Assembly: GCA_035628915.1 (NCBI GenBank)
Contig: DASPIW010000049.1
Location: forward strand, 1 to 24,186
Length of the DNA stretch: 24,186 nucleotides
From: JARBUG01 sp035628915
GTDB taxonomy: Bacteria > Bacillota > Sulfobacillia > Symbiobacteriales > Symbiobacteriaceae
Direction: 5' to 3'
Part shown: positions 6,869 through 14,916 of the stretch, piece after piece
How the letters are laid out: the number at the start of each line of letters is the position of its first letter
Position numbering within the stretch: the stretch's first letter is position 1
Program-made: the position numbers and the translations under genes
The notes under the pieces: model-generated
The model's database searches: none
The model's input: only the letters and a program-made list of their open reading frames with translations
Told to the model about the DNA's origin: nothing

Positions 6869-9622
6869 ATGGCTTGGAGGCGGCGTTTGCTGTCCATTCT
6901 CGTCTGCGCGGCCTTGCTGGCTGCGGTGGCCCTGCCGGCGGCAGCGGCCGGTGGTTTCAATTGGAGTTCGGCGCGGGAGGTGGTCCTGGGCGACAACGGC
7001 GGGGCGATGGAGGATGCCCTGGTCTTCGCCTCGGGCCGCACGGGGCTTGCGGCCTCGTATAGCGATTTGATCGTGGAGCAGAATTTGCCGTCGGTCTTCC
7101 TCAAGAGCAACACCGGGACACTGCTCGATCTGGGCGCCGTCAACTTCGACAAGGTGCCGCCGCTGAAGGGCAGCTACACTCGCCAGGTGACGGCGGCGGA
7201 GGGGCATGTCTACCTCTGGCGAAGCGGCAACAGCTACGCCAAGGTGGAGGTGACGCAGGTTATCCAGGGCGCCCGGCAGGTCTCGCTGCCGACGGTCTAC
7301 CTGCGCTACGCCACCGTCACGGTGGCGGCGGGCACGGCCCTGCAGGATGCCGGCAGCGTCGATCTGACCGGGCCGTCGCAGGAGGAGGAGGACTCCACGG
7401 AGCCTGAAAACGGCGGTGGCAGCACCGGGGGCGGGAGCACCTCCGGAGGCGGGAGTACCACCGGAGGCGGGAGTACCACCGGAGGCGGGAGCACCACCGG
7501 GGGCGGGAGCACCACCGGGGGCGGTGGCAGCATCTCCATTGGCGAGGATGCGGTCTATATCGTCGCGTGGGAGGATCCGACCCACTCCGGCACCTTGACC
7601 CTGGACAGGGGCGTCCGCGTCGCAGACTACGACCTGGCGCCCGCCGCCCAGAGCGATCTGGTGATGCAGGGGGCCTTGCTGGTCACCAGAAACGGTGCCA
7701 AAATCGTCAAGCTTGGCCAGATCGCCGCCGGCAAATGGGGCGTGCAGGAGGCCGGGGTCAGCCCGCAGCTGCTGCGCGTCATTCCCAATGACGGCTGGGC
7801 GGACTCGGCGCCGGTACCCGGCCTGAATCGATCGGCCAGCTACCTGGTGCGCAGCCGGACCGGGGAGTTCGCCCTGGTCAACCTGAACGGCGACCAGATC
7901 CTCGACCTCTCGGGCAAGGCCACCTATTCCGAGCATCATGTCATGATCCTGCAGCCCTCGCACCTGGTCACCGTCAAGAAAGGCGAGCAGACCGAGATCG
8001 ATTGGGAGCGGCTGGAGCAGGTGATCGTGCTGCCCGGCGAGGGCGTATCGGTCGCCGACCTGGACAGCCGCTTGCCCCGGGGCGATGAGGATTTTCATAT
8101 GACCGAGGCGGGCGAGATCGTGGCCGCGGCGGGCGCCGGCGTCCAGTATCTGGCAGTGGAGCTGGACATGCTGACCGCCCTGCCGCCCGGCGGGTACGAG
8201 TCCCGGGCCACCGCCGTGCCCGGCGGGATCTACGCACTCCGGGGGCGGTCGGGCCAGTACGCGGTCCTCTTCCTGGCCCGTGCCGGCTCCTCTTACCCCT
8301 CGTACAAGGCCTTCGACGCTACCCTGATTCCGGCGGCGGCCCCTGCTGGCGCTGAGCCGGTGCCGGTGGCGCCAGACCCGACTGAACCGGTCGCCCCGCC
8401 TCAGGCGGCGGTCTCCAAGACGATCAAGTTCCAGGTGGGCAACCTCATCGCCCACGTGGATGGCCAGCCCCGCACCCTGGATGTACCGCCGCAGATCATA
8501 GACGGCCGGACGATGATCCCACTGCGCTTCTTCGGCGAGGCGTTGGGGGCCGAAATCGGCTGGGACGACGCGGAGCAGCGCATCACCTACACGCTGGGCG
8601 AGCGGCAGCTGATACTCTGGGTCGGGAAGAGCACCGCCCTGATCGGCGGCGTAGAGAAGCGGTTTGATGTGCCGCCCACCGTCGTGGCGGGCCGGACGCT
8701 GATCCCGGTCCGCTTCGTAGCCGAGAATCTGGGGGCGGAGACCCAGTTTGAGGCGGCCACCCAGACGATTCAAGTTACCTATCCGGCGGGCGTCAAGAGC
8801 GAAGAGGCGCCGGCGGCAGATGTGCCCGCAGTGGCCTATGCGGCTGAGGCGTACAGCCGGTTGGTCAAGATCGACCTCGCGACCGGCACCATGACCACCG
8901 TCTTCACGGCGCCGAACGGGATCTACCATTTCCGGCTCAGCCCAAATCGGGAGGAGATCGCATACGAGGACCAGGCCGGTCGGCTGATCGTCCGGAATCT
9001 GGCCAGCGGCTCCGAGCGGGTGCTGGTGACGCCGGTTCGCACCGTGGCCGATCGGGTAGCCGATGAGTACGAGATTCGCCAGAATGTGGCCGTGCCATAC
9101 AGCTGGTCGCCGGACGGGAGCCAGATCCTCTACCTGCAGATCGCCGATTGGGGCGACCCCCGCCTGATGTTGATCGATGCGGCGGGGGGCGAGCCCACGG
9201 AGCTGGACAATAGCGCCTTCGACGCCGCCTGGAGCACCGGCGGCCTGGTCATCAGCGACGGTTACACCTTTACGCTCCACTCGGATGCGACGCTGCGGGG
9301 GGGCAAGGAGCTGAGCTATCCGGGCGCCGAGTCGCCCTACTTCGGCGCCCCGCCCGTCACCTATATGGCCAGTTGGTCGGCCAACGGGAAGTATTTGACC
9401 TACGAGGGCCGGGGAGCGCCTAAGCTCTACATCTACGATGTGGCCGCCGGCACGGGGGAGAAGGTCTTCGACGGCACCGGCGATTATAAGTACGGTTTCC
9501 CGCGGGTCAGCAACGACGGGACTACGGTCCTCTACAGTCGCTCGGGCGACCTTTACCTGGCCAACGGCGGCAAGAGCAGCAAGGTGACCACATCGGGCTC
9601 GCTCTCCAACCCGGATTGGTAG
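6869..9622 (+). CDS. Exported protein with stalk (Cu_amine_oxidN) domain and C-terminal beta-propeller
   Basis: A 917-residue secreted or surface protein. The signal peptide is MAWRRRLLSILVCAALLA and onward, with cleavage likely after PAAAA near residue 27. Residues about 181-221 are a GGGST/TTGGGS linker encoded by near-identical 18-bp units. Residues about 515-640 carry two copies of the copper-amine-oxidase N-terminal-like 'stalk' motif (DVPPQIIDGRTMIPLRFFGEALGAE; DVPPTVVAGRTLIPVRFVAENLGAE), common in surface proteins of Firmicutes. Residues about 655-917 hold TolB/PD40-like blades (YSWSPDGSQILYLQ; MASWSANGKYLTY; PRVSNDGTTVLYSRSGDLYL). The ATG has GGGGGAG 4 nt upstream. The next gene starts 32 bp downstream, so the two are co-expressed. 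Binding partner and substrate are unknown. Confidence 0.85.
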   Translation: MAWRRRLLSILVCAALLAAVALPAAAAGGFNWSSAREVVLGDNGGAMEDALVFASGRTGLAASYSDLIVEQNLPSVFLKSNTGTLLDLGAVNFDKVPPLKGSYTRQVTAAEGHVYLWRSGNSYAKVEVTQVIQGARQVSLPTVYLRYATVTVAAGTALQDAGSVDLTGPSQEEEDSTEPENGGGSTGGGSTSGGGSTTGGGSTTGGGSTTGGGSTTGGGGSISIGEDAVYIVAWEDPTHSGTLTLDRGVRVADYDLAPAAQSDLVMQGALLVTRNGAKIVKLGQIAAGKWGVQEAGVSPQLLRVIPNDGWADSAPVPGLNRSASYLVRSRTGEFALVNLNGDQILDLSGKATYSEHHVMILQPSHLVTVKKGEQTEIDWERLEQVIVLPGEGVSVADLDSRLPRGDEDFHMTEAGEIVAAAGAGVQYLAVELDMLTALPPGGYESRATAVPGGIYALRGRSGQYAVLFLARAGSSYPSYKAFDATLIPAAAPAGAEPVPVAPDPTEPVAPPQAAVSKTIKFQVGNLIAHVDGQPRTLDVPPQIIDGRTMIPLRFFGEALGAEIGWDDAEQRITYTLGERQLILWVGKSTALIGGVEKRFDVPPTVVAGRTLIPVRFVAENLGAETQFEAATQTIQVTYPAGVKSEEAPAADVPAVAYAAEAYSRLVKIDLATGTMTTVFTAPNGIYHFRLSPNREEIAYEDQAGRLIVRNLASGSERVLVTPVRTVADRVADEYEIRQNVAVPYSWSPDGSQILYLQIADWGDPRLMLIDAAGGEPTELDNSAFDAAWSTGGLVISDGYTFTLHSDATLRGGKELSYPGAESPYFGAPPVTYMASWSANGKYLTYEGRGAPKLYIYDVAAGTGEKVFDGTGDYKYGFPRVSNDGTTVLYSRSGDLYLANGGKSSKVTTSGSLSNPDW
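7412..7530 (+). repeat. 18-bp tandem repeats coding for a GGGSTT linker
   Basis: In-frame units of about 18 bp encode Gly-Gly-Gly-Ser-Thr-Thr (first copies GGGST and GGGSTS). The GGAGGCGGGAGTACCACC-type units are almost identical, which points to recent slippage, and copy number is likely to vary between strains. The plus strand is rich in runs of three to five G and could form G-quadruplexes. Confidence 0.85.
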
Positions 9623-9654
9623 GCGGCGCTGCGCATGGAAAGGAGCGTGAGGCC

Positions 9655-12339
9655 GTGATGATCCAGTGGAGGCGTATGCCGGCCGTCCTGGCCCTGTGTG
9701 CGCTGTTTCTGACTCTCCTGATGCCGGCGCCGCAGGCGGCGGCAGACCCCATGGATGCCGTACGTGACGACCCGGCCGCGTATCAGCGCGGCTACGACCA
9801 CGGCTACGCCGCCTGCCCAGGGAACCGGACGACTCCAAAATCCGGCAACCTCCACAGCGACTATTTCACGGGCTGGTTCCGGGGCTGCAGCGACGCCATC
9901 CTGAAGAAGAGCGCCCCCCCGAACCCAGCCCCGGAGCCGGGTACCCCGGTGTTTCGGCTGCCGGGCATGGTCCCACCCTACGTGTTCGAGGGCGACATCT
10001 TCCTCTGGAACCTGTGGCGAGAGTACTTGGAGCGCCTTTATGGCGCCGCCGGCGGCATGGCGTCGCTCACGCCGGCGGGGCTGGTGGGCCCCCTGGCGGC
10101 GGCCGGCGCCGCCCTGCCGGGCGCTGGGCAGCCGGGCGATGGCGTCGTGTGGGCGACCGACAACACCGTCTCCGGTATCCACGCCGACTCCACGGCGCCG
10201 TTCAGCGGGCTGGGGCCCCTGACCCACGCCCGGACCTACCGGATCCGGGTGGACGGGCAGGAGGCGGTGGTGCCGGTCTATACCTACAAGACCAGCGCGG
10301 GCGTCGAGAAGATCTTCAGCTCGGGCCTGCCCGGCGCCGTCTCGCCGGATGGCCGCTACGCCGTCCTCCAGTTTCGCCGGGGCGACGAGCAGCGGCTCTC
10401 TATTGTGACGCTCCCCCAGGGGGACGGTTGCACCGCCGCGGCGCCCTGCGAGGGCGGGGCCGCCGAGCAGGTGATCTGGTCAGCCCCGTACGGGCCCCTG
10501 GGGATCCGCCTCGCCTGGTCGCCGGACAGCCGACGGGTGGCGTTCACCACGATCGCACCTTACTCGGAGAGCCGGGGCTTTATTGCGACCGTGGGGGTGG
10601 ATCGAGTCGACACCCTGGACAACACCCAGGTCGCCACCTGCTACGTTAACGGCTACGAGTATAACTGCCACCACTCCGATATCAAGTGGACGCCGGATGG
10701 CCAGCGGCTGATCCTGGTGGAACCGTCCAGTTATATCAAGACTTACGTCTACCCGTTTCCGCCCCTGCGGCTCTCCAGAGGCGCCATCAAGACGATCAAG
10801 GAGATCGGGCGTGGGAAGGAACGGATCGATAATGTGGCGGTCTCGCCGGACGGCAAGTGGCTGGCGGTGACCCACCGGCTCTGCTGGTCGAGGGTCGAGC
10901 GACCGGCCTGGGACGTGAATGCTGAAGACTGCGGCTGGTTCTATGGCAGACCTTCGGGGTATATCGGCCTGATCAACATGGCGACGGGGGAGGAGCACCA
11001 GCTGACGCCGCTGGCCCTCATGCCCGCGGGCATGGCCGGCGACCTGGTCTGGCTGGATACGGCGGGTCAGGACGGGGCGGCGCCGTTCCCCTCGCCGGGA
11101 CCCACGCCGGCGCCTTCGCCGGGGCCGGGGCCGGTGCCGGCCCCGGACGCCGGGCAGGTCACGTTGGATCTGGCCTTCATGAAGGGGTTCCGGCTGGTGG
11201 CAGAGGGCGGGGTCATCTACCTGGAGGCCCGATCCATACTGCCCGACCGGGCCGGCTACAGCTTCCGGCTGCGGAGCAGCACGGGGGTGCCCTACCCGGT
11301 GGCGGGGCCCGTGGCCGAGAGGCAGGCGGTGGTCAAGGTCGCCCTGCCCGCCCTGCCCGATGATACGTATCAGGTCGATGCCTTTGCAGCGCTGGAGGAC
11401 GGCATCGTGCTAAGGCAGATCAGCGCCGCAGCCGTGGTGCTGAGCCAGGGCGGCGGCATTGCCAACGATATCGCCCCGCCGAATGTGGACGGCAGCACGC
11501 CGGTCGACCCTGTCACCGGCCGGCTGATCGACCCCGAAACAGGCAAGCCGGTCGACCCCTTCACCGGCAATCTGATCGACCCCATCACCGGTAAGCCCAT
11601 CGATCCCGACACCGGCAGGCCCATCGACCTGATCACCGGCAAGCCCATCGACGTGGTCCTGAGCAAGGAACCCGGGCTCTGGGTGTCGCGGCCGCTGGAT
11701 CCCGTGACCGGGCGCCTGATCGATCCCGTTGTGCAGAGCGGGCCGGTGAAGCTGTTTGAGGCCCCGGGCATCGACCCGGTGACGGGCGAGCCGGTCACCG
11801 TGGTGATCAGCAAGCCGATCGACCCGGTCAGCGGCAAGCCCATCGATCCCCTGACGGGGCAGCCGGTGCCCGTGGAGAAGGGGAGCGAGATCGCCATCTG
11901 GGGCGGAGCGCGGGTTCTGACGCCCGAGGGGCAGACCGTCGGGCCGGACCTGTACATGGCCAACCAGATTCCGGGCTTCTCGGCCGAGGTGCTTGAGCCC
12001 TATTTCGCCCAGAATCCGGCGGTCTACACGGGGGGCACCATCACCCCGGATACCGGTTGGGACCTGAGGGCCGTCGGAGACGGCGGCAAGGTGAGGCTGA
12101 CCTGGCGGGCTCAGACGGAGGCCGTTCTCGGCTACTATGTTTACCGAGGCGAGGCGCCCGGCTTTGCACCGGGGAGCCCCACCACCGACTTCCCGGTGGA
12201 CCAGCCCGCCTTCACCGACAAGTTCGCCGAGGTGGGAAAACGGTACTATTACCGGGTCAGGCCCGTATTGGCCTCCGGGGCGGAGGGCGAGCCCAGTCCG
12301 GAGGTCGTGTATCTCGGGACGGGGGAGTCTTCGCCCTAG
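9655..12339 (+). CDS. Large exported PD40 protein with DPxTGxPI repeats and Fn3 domain
   Basis: About 894 residues, exported. The signal peptide is MIQWRRMPAVLALCALFLTLLMPAPQAAA. Residues about 20-60 (AYQRGYDHGYAACPGN) are followed by a PD40/TolB-like region with blades such as AVSPDGRYAVLQFRRGDEQRL, LAWSPDSRRVAFTT and AVSPDGKWLAVTH. A Pro-rich linker (PSPGPTPAPSPGPGPVPAP) leads to a mixed beta domain. A repeat region (about 617-738) with the 8-residue period DP-x-T-G-[KR]-[PL]-I comes next, and a fibronectin type III domain (about 800-890, KVRLTWRAQTEAVLGYYVYRG) ends the protein. GTG 9655 and ATG 9658 are both possible starts; AAAGGAG ends at 9644, 10 nt before the GTG. There are several Cys residues in the propeller (for example CYVNGYEYNCHH), consistent with extracytoplasmic disulfides. 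It is followed by a strong terminator. Function is unknown. Confidence 0.83.
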   Translation: MMIQWRRMPAVLALCALFLTLLMPAPQAAADPMDAVRDDPAAYQRGYDHGYAACPGNRTTPKSGNLHSDYFTGWFRGCSDAILKKSAPPNPAPEPGTPVFRLPGMVPPYVFEGDIFLWNLWREYLERLYGAAGGMASLTPAGLVGPLAAAGAALPGAGQPGDGVVWATDNTVSGIHADSTAPFSGLGPLTHARTYRIRVDGQEAVVPVYTYKTSAGVEKIFSSGLPGAVSPDGRYAVLQFRRGDEQRLSIVTLPQGDGCTAAAPCEGGAAEQVIWSAPYGPLGIRLAWSPDSRRVAFTTIAPYSESRGFIATVGVDRVDTLDNTQVATCYVNGYEYNCHHSDIKWTPDGQRLILVEPSSYIKTYVYPFPPLRLSRGAIKTIKEIGRGKERIDNVAVSPDGKWLAVTHRLCWSRVERPAWDVNAEDCGWFYGRPSGYIGLINMATGEEHQLTPLALMPAGMAGDLVWLDTAGQDGAAPFPSPGPTPAPSPGPGPVPAPDAGQVTLDLAFMKGFRLVAEGGVIYLEARSILPDRAGYSFRLRSSTGVPYPVAGPVAERQAVVKVALPALPDDTYQVDAFAALEDGIVLRQISAAAVVLSQGGGIANDIAPPNVDGSTPVDPVTGRLIDPETGKPVDPFTGNLIDPITGKPIDPDTGRPIDLITGKPIDVVLSKEPGLWVSRPLDPVTGRLIDPVVQSGPVKLFEAPGIDPVTGEPVTVVISKPIDPVSGKPIDPLTGQPVPVEKGSEIAIWGGARVLTPEGQTVGPDLYMANQIPGFSAEVLEPYFAQNPAVYTGGTITPDTGWDLRAVGDGGKVRLTWRAQTEAVLGYYVYRGEAPGFAPGSPTTDFPVDQPAFTDKFAEVGKRYYYRVRPVLASGAEGEPSPEVVYLGTGESSP
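11505..11870 (+). repeat. 24-bp-period coding repeats (DPxTGxPI)
   Basis: Six consecutive in-frame 8-residue units run from 11505 to about 11650 (DPVTGRLI, DPETGKPV, DPFTGNLI, DPITGKPI, DPDTGRPI, DLITGKPI). More units follow after short insertions, up to about 11870 (DPVTGRLI, DPVTGEPV, DPVSGKPI, DPLTGQPV). Codon choice differs between units, so the array is older than the GGGSTT linker of the neighbouring gene. Confidence 0.85.
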
Positions 12340-12347
12340 GACAAACT

Positions 12348-12386
12348 GAGACCCTCCCCGGCACCCGGCCGGAGAGGGTCTCTTTT
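12348..12386 (+). terminator. Rho-independent terminator between convergent genes
   Basis: GAGACCCTC (12348-12356) pairs with GAGGGTCTC (12374-12382), with a GC-rich partly paired loop, and TTTT follows (12383-12386). It starts 9 nt after the stop of the exported PD40 protein. It also lies just past the stop of the convergent epimerase gene and may serve both, although the minus-strand T tract is weaker. Confidence 0.9.
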
Positions 12387-12394
12387 CGCCTTGA

Positions 12395-13327
12395 CTATTG
12401 CTGTCCTGCAGCAGCCCGCAGTTCCTGGCTCCAGGCCAGGGTCTGGGCAAGCCCCGCCCGCAGCGTCATGGCCGGCGCCCACTGCAAATGGCGCCTGGCG
12501 GCATCATTGGCCATCACCGAGTGCGGAATGTCGCCTGCCCGCACAGGTCCGTGCCGGGGCGGCCGCCGCCAGCCTAGCAGATCGGCGGTCTGCTGCCAGA
12601 GTTCCCGCACTGTGACGGCAGAGCCGGTACTGACGTTCAGCGTCATGCCGTTGGCGCGGTTCATGGCGGCCATCAGTGCGCTGACCATATCGGACACATA
12701 GATGAAGTCGCGCGTCTGGCTGCCGTCGCCGTGAATAACCGGATCTGCCCCGGAGAGGAACCGGCCCAGAAAGGCGGGAACGACGGCGCCCTCGCCTTCG
12801 GTCTTCTGCCGCGGCCCGTAAATGTTGGCCGGACGGATGATCGTGTACTCCAGGCCGGCACCCGGCGCCAGCAGCCGTACATACGCCTCGCCGGTCAGTT
12901 TGGACAGGCCGTACGGGGAGAGGGGCGCCGTCGGGTGTTCCTCCGTGATAGGCAGTGCCACCGGCTCACCGTACACGGCGGCGGACGATACGGAGATCAG
13001 TTTCCGGGCGTCGGCCCCGGCCGCTGCCCGCAGCACGTTGATGGTCCCGCTGGCGTTGACGGAGAGATCAAAGCCCGGCTCGTCCATGGAGTTCGGCACG
13101 GAGACCTGGGCTGCCAGGTGATAGACGACTTCGGGCCGCACCGATGCGAAAATCGCGTCCAGGGGCGTCCGGATATCCTTGCAGAAGAACTCGACTCCGG
13201 TTGGCAAATTGTCGGTTGAGCCGGTCGAGAGGTCATCGACGACGCTGACATCATGCCCGGCAGTCAGGAGGCTGCCGGCCAAGTGAGACCCGACAAACCC
13301 GGCGCCGCCCGTAATCAGTACACGCAT
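12395..13327 (-). CDS. NAD-dependent epimerase/dehydratase, UDP-glucose 4-epimerase-like
   Basis: A 310-residue extended short-chain dehydrogenase, probably interconverting UDP-sugars (GalE-like) for surface polysaccharide. The NAD-binding motif GGAGFVGS is at residues 7-14, the acidic dinucleotide-binding end of strand 2 is VVDDLSTG, SSAAVYGE carries the catalytic Ser, and YGLSK is the YxxxK catalytic pair. The substrate region has RPANIYGPRQ and GDGSQTRDFIYVSDM, both typical of the family. The ATG at 13327 is preceded on the minus strand by GAGGTGG; a longer in-frame extension to 13420 has no binding site and precedes the Rossmann strand, so I exclude it. Exact substrate specificity cannot be read from sequence. 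Confidence 0.9.
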   Translation of the reverse strand: MRVLITGGAGFVGSHLAGSLLTAGHDVSVVDDLSTGSTDNLPTGVEFFCKDIRTPLDAIFASVRPEVVYHLAAQVSVPNSMDEPGFDLSVNASGTINVLRAAAGADARKLISVSSAAVYGEPVALPITEEHPTAPLSPYGLSKLTGEAYVRLLAPGAGLEYTIIRPANIYGPRQKTEGEGAVVPAFLGRFLSGADPVIHGDGSQTRDFIYVSDMVSALMAAMNRANGMTLNVSTGSAVTVRELWQQTADLLGWRRPPRHGPVRAGDIPHSVMANDAARRHLQWAPAMTLRAGLAQTLAWSQELRAAAGQQ

Positions 13328-13509
13328 AGTCCACCTCAAGTGCCTTATACATCGCGGCAAGATACGGGCATATTCTCGATACATAATCACTTGTCCTGCA
13401 GCGAAAACAACCCATGTCAACCTAAGTCAGGTGCGCCCTCGCATTTGACGGTGTCTTCCTGGAACGGCCAAGGCTTCTCTGCCCGCCCCTATGCGGGTTC
13501 ACCGCGGGC

Positions 13510-13518
13510 TGGTACAAT
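13510..13518 (+). promoter_or_regulatory. Extended -10 promoter of the coiled-coil gene
   Basis: TGGTACAAT matches an extended -10 element (TG, one base, then TACAAT) and lies 26 nt before the ATG at 13544. No good -35 is visible at the expected distance, which is acceptable for extended -10 promoters. The remaining intergenic sequence (13328-13509) must also hold the divergent promoter of the epimerase gene, which I could not place. Confidence 0.5.
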
Positions 13519-13543
13519 GGACAACAATGAGGGGGAGAGTGCG

Positions 13544-13924
13544 ATGGACGCAGAAGTGCTGCTTCAGCGAATTGAAGGACTCCTGGACCAGAAGCTTGAA
13601 GAGAAGCTTGAACAGAAGCTCGAACAGAAGCTCTAACAGAAACTGGCGAAGCTGGAAGAGAAGTTTGATTTGAAGTTTGCCGCCGTGGAAGCCAGGTTGG
13701 GCGCCCAAATCACTGACTTGGCGGCGAAAGTGGACGCCATGAATCGGCGTCTGGATCGTTTCAGAGATTCCCTCAACCGGTGGATCGACGAAGTCGCCAG
13801 CAACAAGGGGAAGATTGCGGCTACTGACGCGTATCTGAAAGACCTCCTGCACCGGATCGAGCGCCTGGAACTCGAGGTTAATACCCTCAAGGCCAGGCCG
13901 CTCGGAAATACGGCGGCGTCCTGA
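13544..13924 (+). pseudogene. Small coiled-coil protein gene interrupted by an in-frame TAA
   Basis: The ATG at 13544 follows GAGGGGGAG with a good spacer and opens a 126-codon frame that would encode an almost entirely coiled-coil protein: heptad-like KLEEKLEQKLEQKL, then DLKFAAVEARLGAQITDL, and a C-terminal helix LLHRIERLELEVNTLK. Four 12-bp units (13592-13639) encode KLE[EQ]. In the fourth the expected GAA is TAA (13634-13636), which stops the product after 30 residues. Downstream the same frame continues without further stops to 13924. A restart at TTG 13670 has only a weak binding site. Small soluble coiled-coil proteins like this are common in Firmicutes and have no established function. 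The stop could be a real mutation or a sequencing error in the repeat. Confidence 0.7.
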
Positions 13925-13976
13925 GCCATCGGGTCAGGCGGGTCGCCTATCTCGACGGCAAATACCACGAACAGCC

Positions 13977-14004
13977 AGCACCGGAGCATGCGAGCCCCGG
14001 TGCT
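13977..14004 (+). terminator. Probable terminator after the coiled-coil gene
   Basis: AGCACCGG (13977-13984) pairs with CCGGTGCT (13997-14004) around a 12-nt loop. TTTCGTC overlaps and follows the arm, a weak U tract. It lies 53 nt after the TGA at 13922-13924. Confidence 0.5.
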
Positions 14005-14057
14005 TTCGTCATCCTCACCGCTTTCCTGAACTGGCACGCTCAGTAAACGCTTCCTAG

Positions 14058-14087
14058 TTGACGCTAATGGTATTTCTAGACTAAACT
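14058..14087 (+). promoter_or_regulatory. Putative promoter of the capsule operon
   Basis: TTGACG (14058-14063) and TAAACT (14082-14087) are separated by 18 bp, within a conspicuously AT-rich stretch (14040-14125) of an otherwise GC-rich window. Transcription would start near 14095, about 50 nt upstream of the phosphatase GTG. The -35 is good and the -10 is mediocre. Confidence 0.5.
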
Positions 14088-14144
14088 TCTATGTGTATAA
14101 CTCTATAGCAGTTAGTTATTTCGGGTAAGGGGGGAGACTGCGGC

Positions 14145-14831
14145 GTGATCGACCTGCATGCTCACGTCCTGCCCGGGATCGACGACGGCCCGGCCACGCT
14201 TGCCGACTCCCTCGCAATGCTCTCTGCCATGGATGACCAGGGGGTCACCACCGTGATCGCCGGCGCCCACACCCTGGACGGCAAGTACAACGCGACCAAA
14301 GAGGCGGTTCTGACCGCCACCGAACTGATCAACGCCGAACTGCGCCGGGCGGGCCGCTCCATTACCGTGCTGCCGGGCATGGAGATCTATCTCGGCTTCG
14401 ACCTCCTGCGGGCGCTCCGCTCCGGCGAGGTATTCGGCCTGAACCAGTCCCGGCATATCCTGGTCGAGCTGCCGTACCGGGAGTTTCCCATGTACACCGA
14501 ACGGGCGCTGTTTGAAGTGATGATCGCCGGCTTCCGGCCGATTCTCAACCACCCCGAACGGAACCTGGAGATCCGCCGGCGCCCGGAGCTCATGTACCGC
14601 CTGGCGGACAAAGGCGTGTGCGCCATGGTGACCGCGGCCAGCCTGTTGGGTCGGTTTGGGGCCGAGTCCCAGGCGCTGGCCGAGGAGTTCGTGGCGGAAG
14701 GCGTGGCCCCGTACGTCGTAAGCGACGCCCATGACCTGAAAGGCCGGGCGCCGCTGCTCGCCGAAGGTCTGGCCGCTGCCAGGGCCTTCGGCAAGGTCGA
14801 TCAGACCGCCGAACGGTCGCTCCTGTCGTAG
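14145..14831 (+). CDS. cpsB: CpsB/YwqE-type PHP-domain tyrosine-protein phosphatase
   Basis: A 228-residue manganese-dependent phosphotyrosine phosphatase of the PHP superfamily, expected to dephosphorylate the BY-kinase encoded at 16435 and thereby tune polysaccharide synthesis. Metal-ligand motifs are DLHAHVLPGIDDG (His5, His7), GMEIYLG, HPERN and SDAHD. In most relatives the second motif reads ATPHH; here it is AGAHTLDG, so the histidine context is slightly altered. The GTG start has AAGGGGGGAG about 8 nt upstream. It is a little shorter than the usual 250 or so residues. It is first in an operon with the SLH, Wzz-like and kinase genes. Confidence 0.9.
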   Translation: MIDLHAHVLPGIDDGPATLADSLAMLSAMDDQGVTTVIAGAHTLDGKYNATKEAVLTATELINAELRRAGRSITVLPGMEIYLGFDLLRALRSGEVFGLNQSRHILVELPYREFPMYTERALFEVMIAGFRPILNHPERNLEIRRRPELMYRLADKGVCAMVTAASLLGRFGAESQALAEEFVAEGVAPYVVSDAHDLKGRAPLLAEGLAAARAFGKVDQTAERSLLS

Positions 14832-14916
14832 TCCTAAGTTTCCCGCCGCCCCGAGGGGTGGGAGAGCACCAGTACAGAGGCCCCGAGCTCCGACATAGCA
14901 ACGACAGGAGGGAACG

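Noticed and set aside
6506..9838. 1110-codon minus-strand open frame opposite the stalk/propeller gene
   Set aside because: Long antisense frame typical of GC-rich coding DNA; Arg/Gly/Pro/His-rich, no signal or domain, and it crosses two plus-strand genes with signal peptides and recognisable domains.
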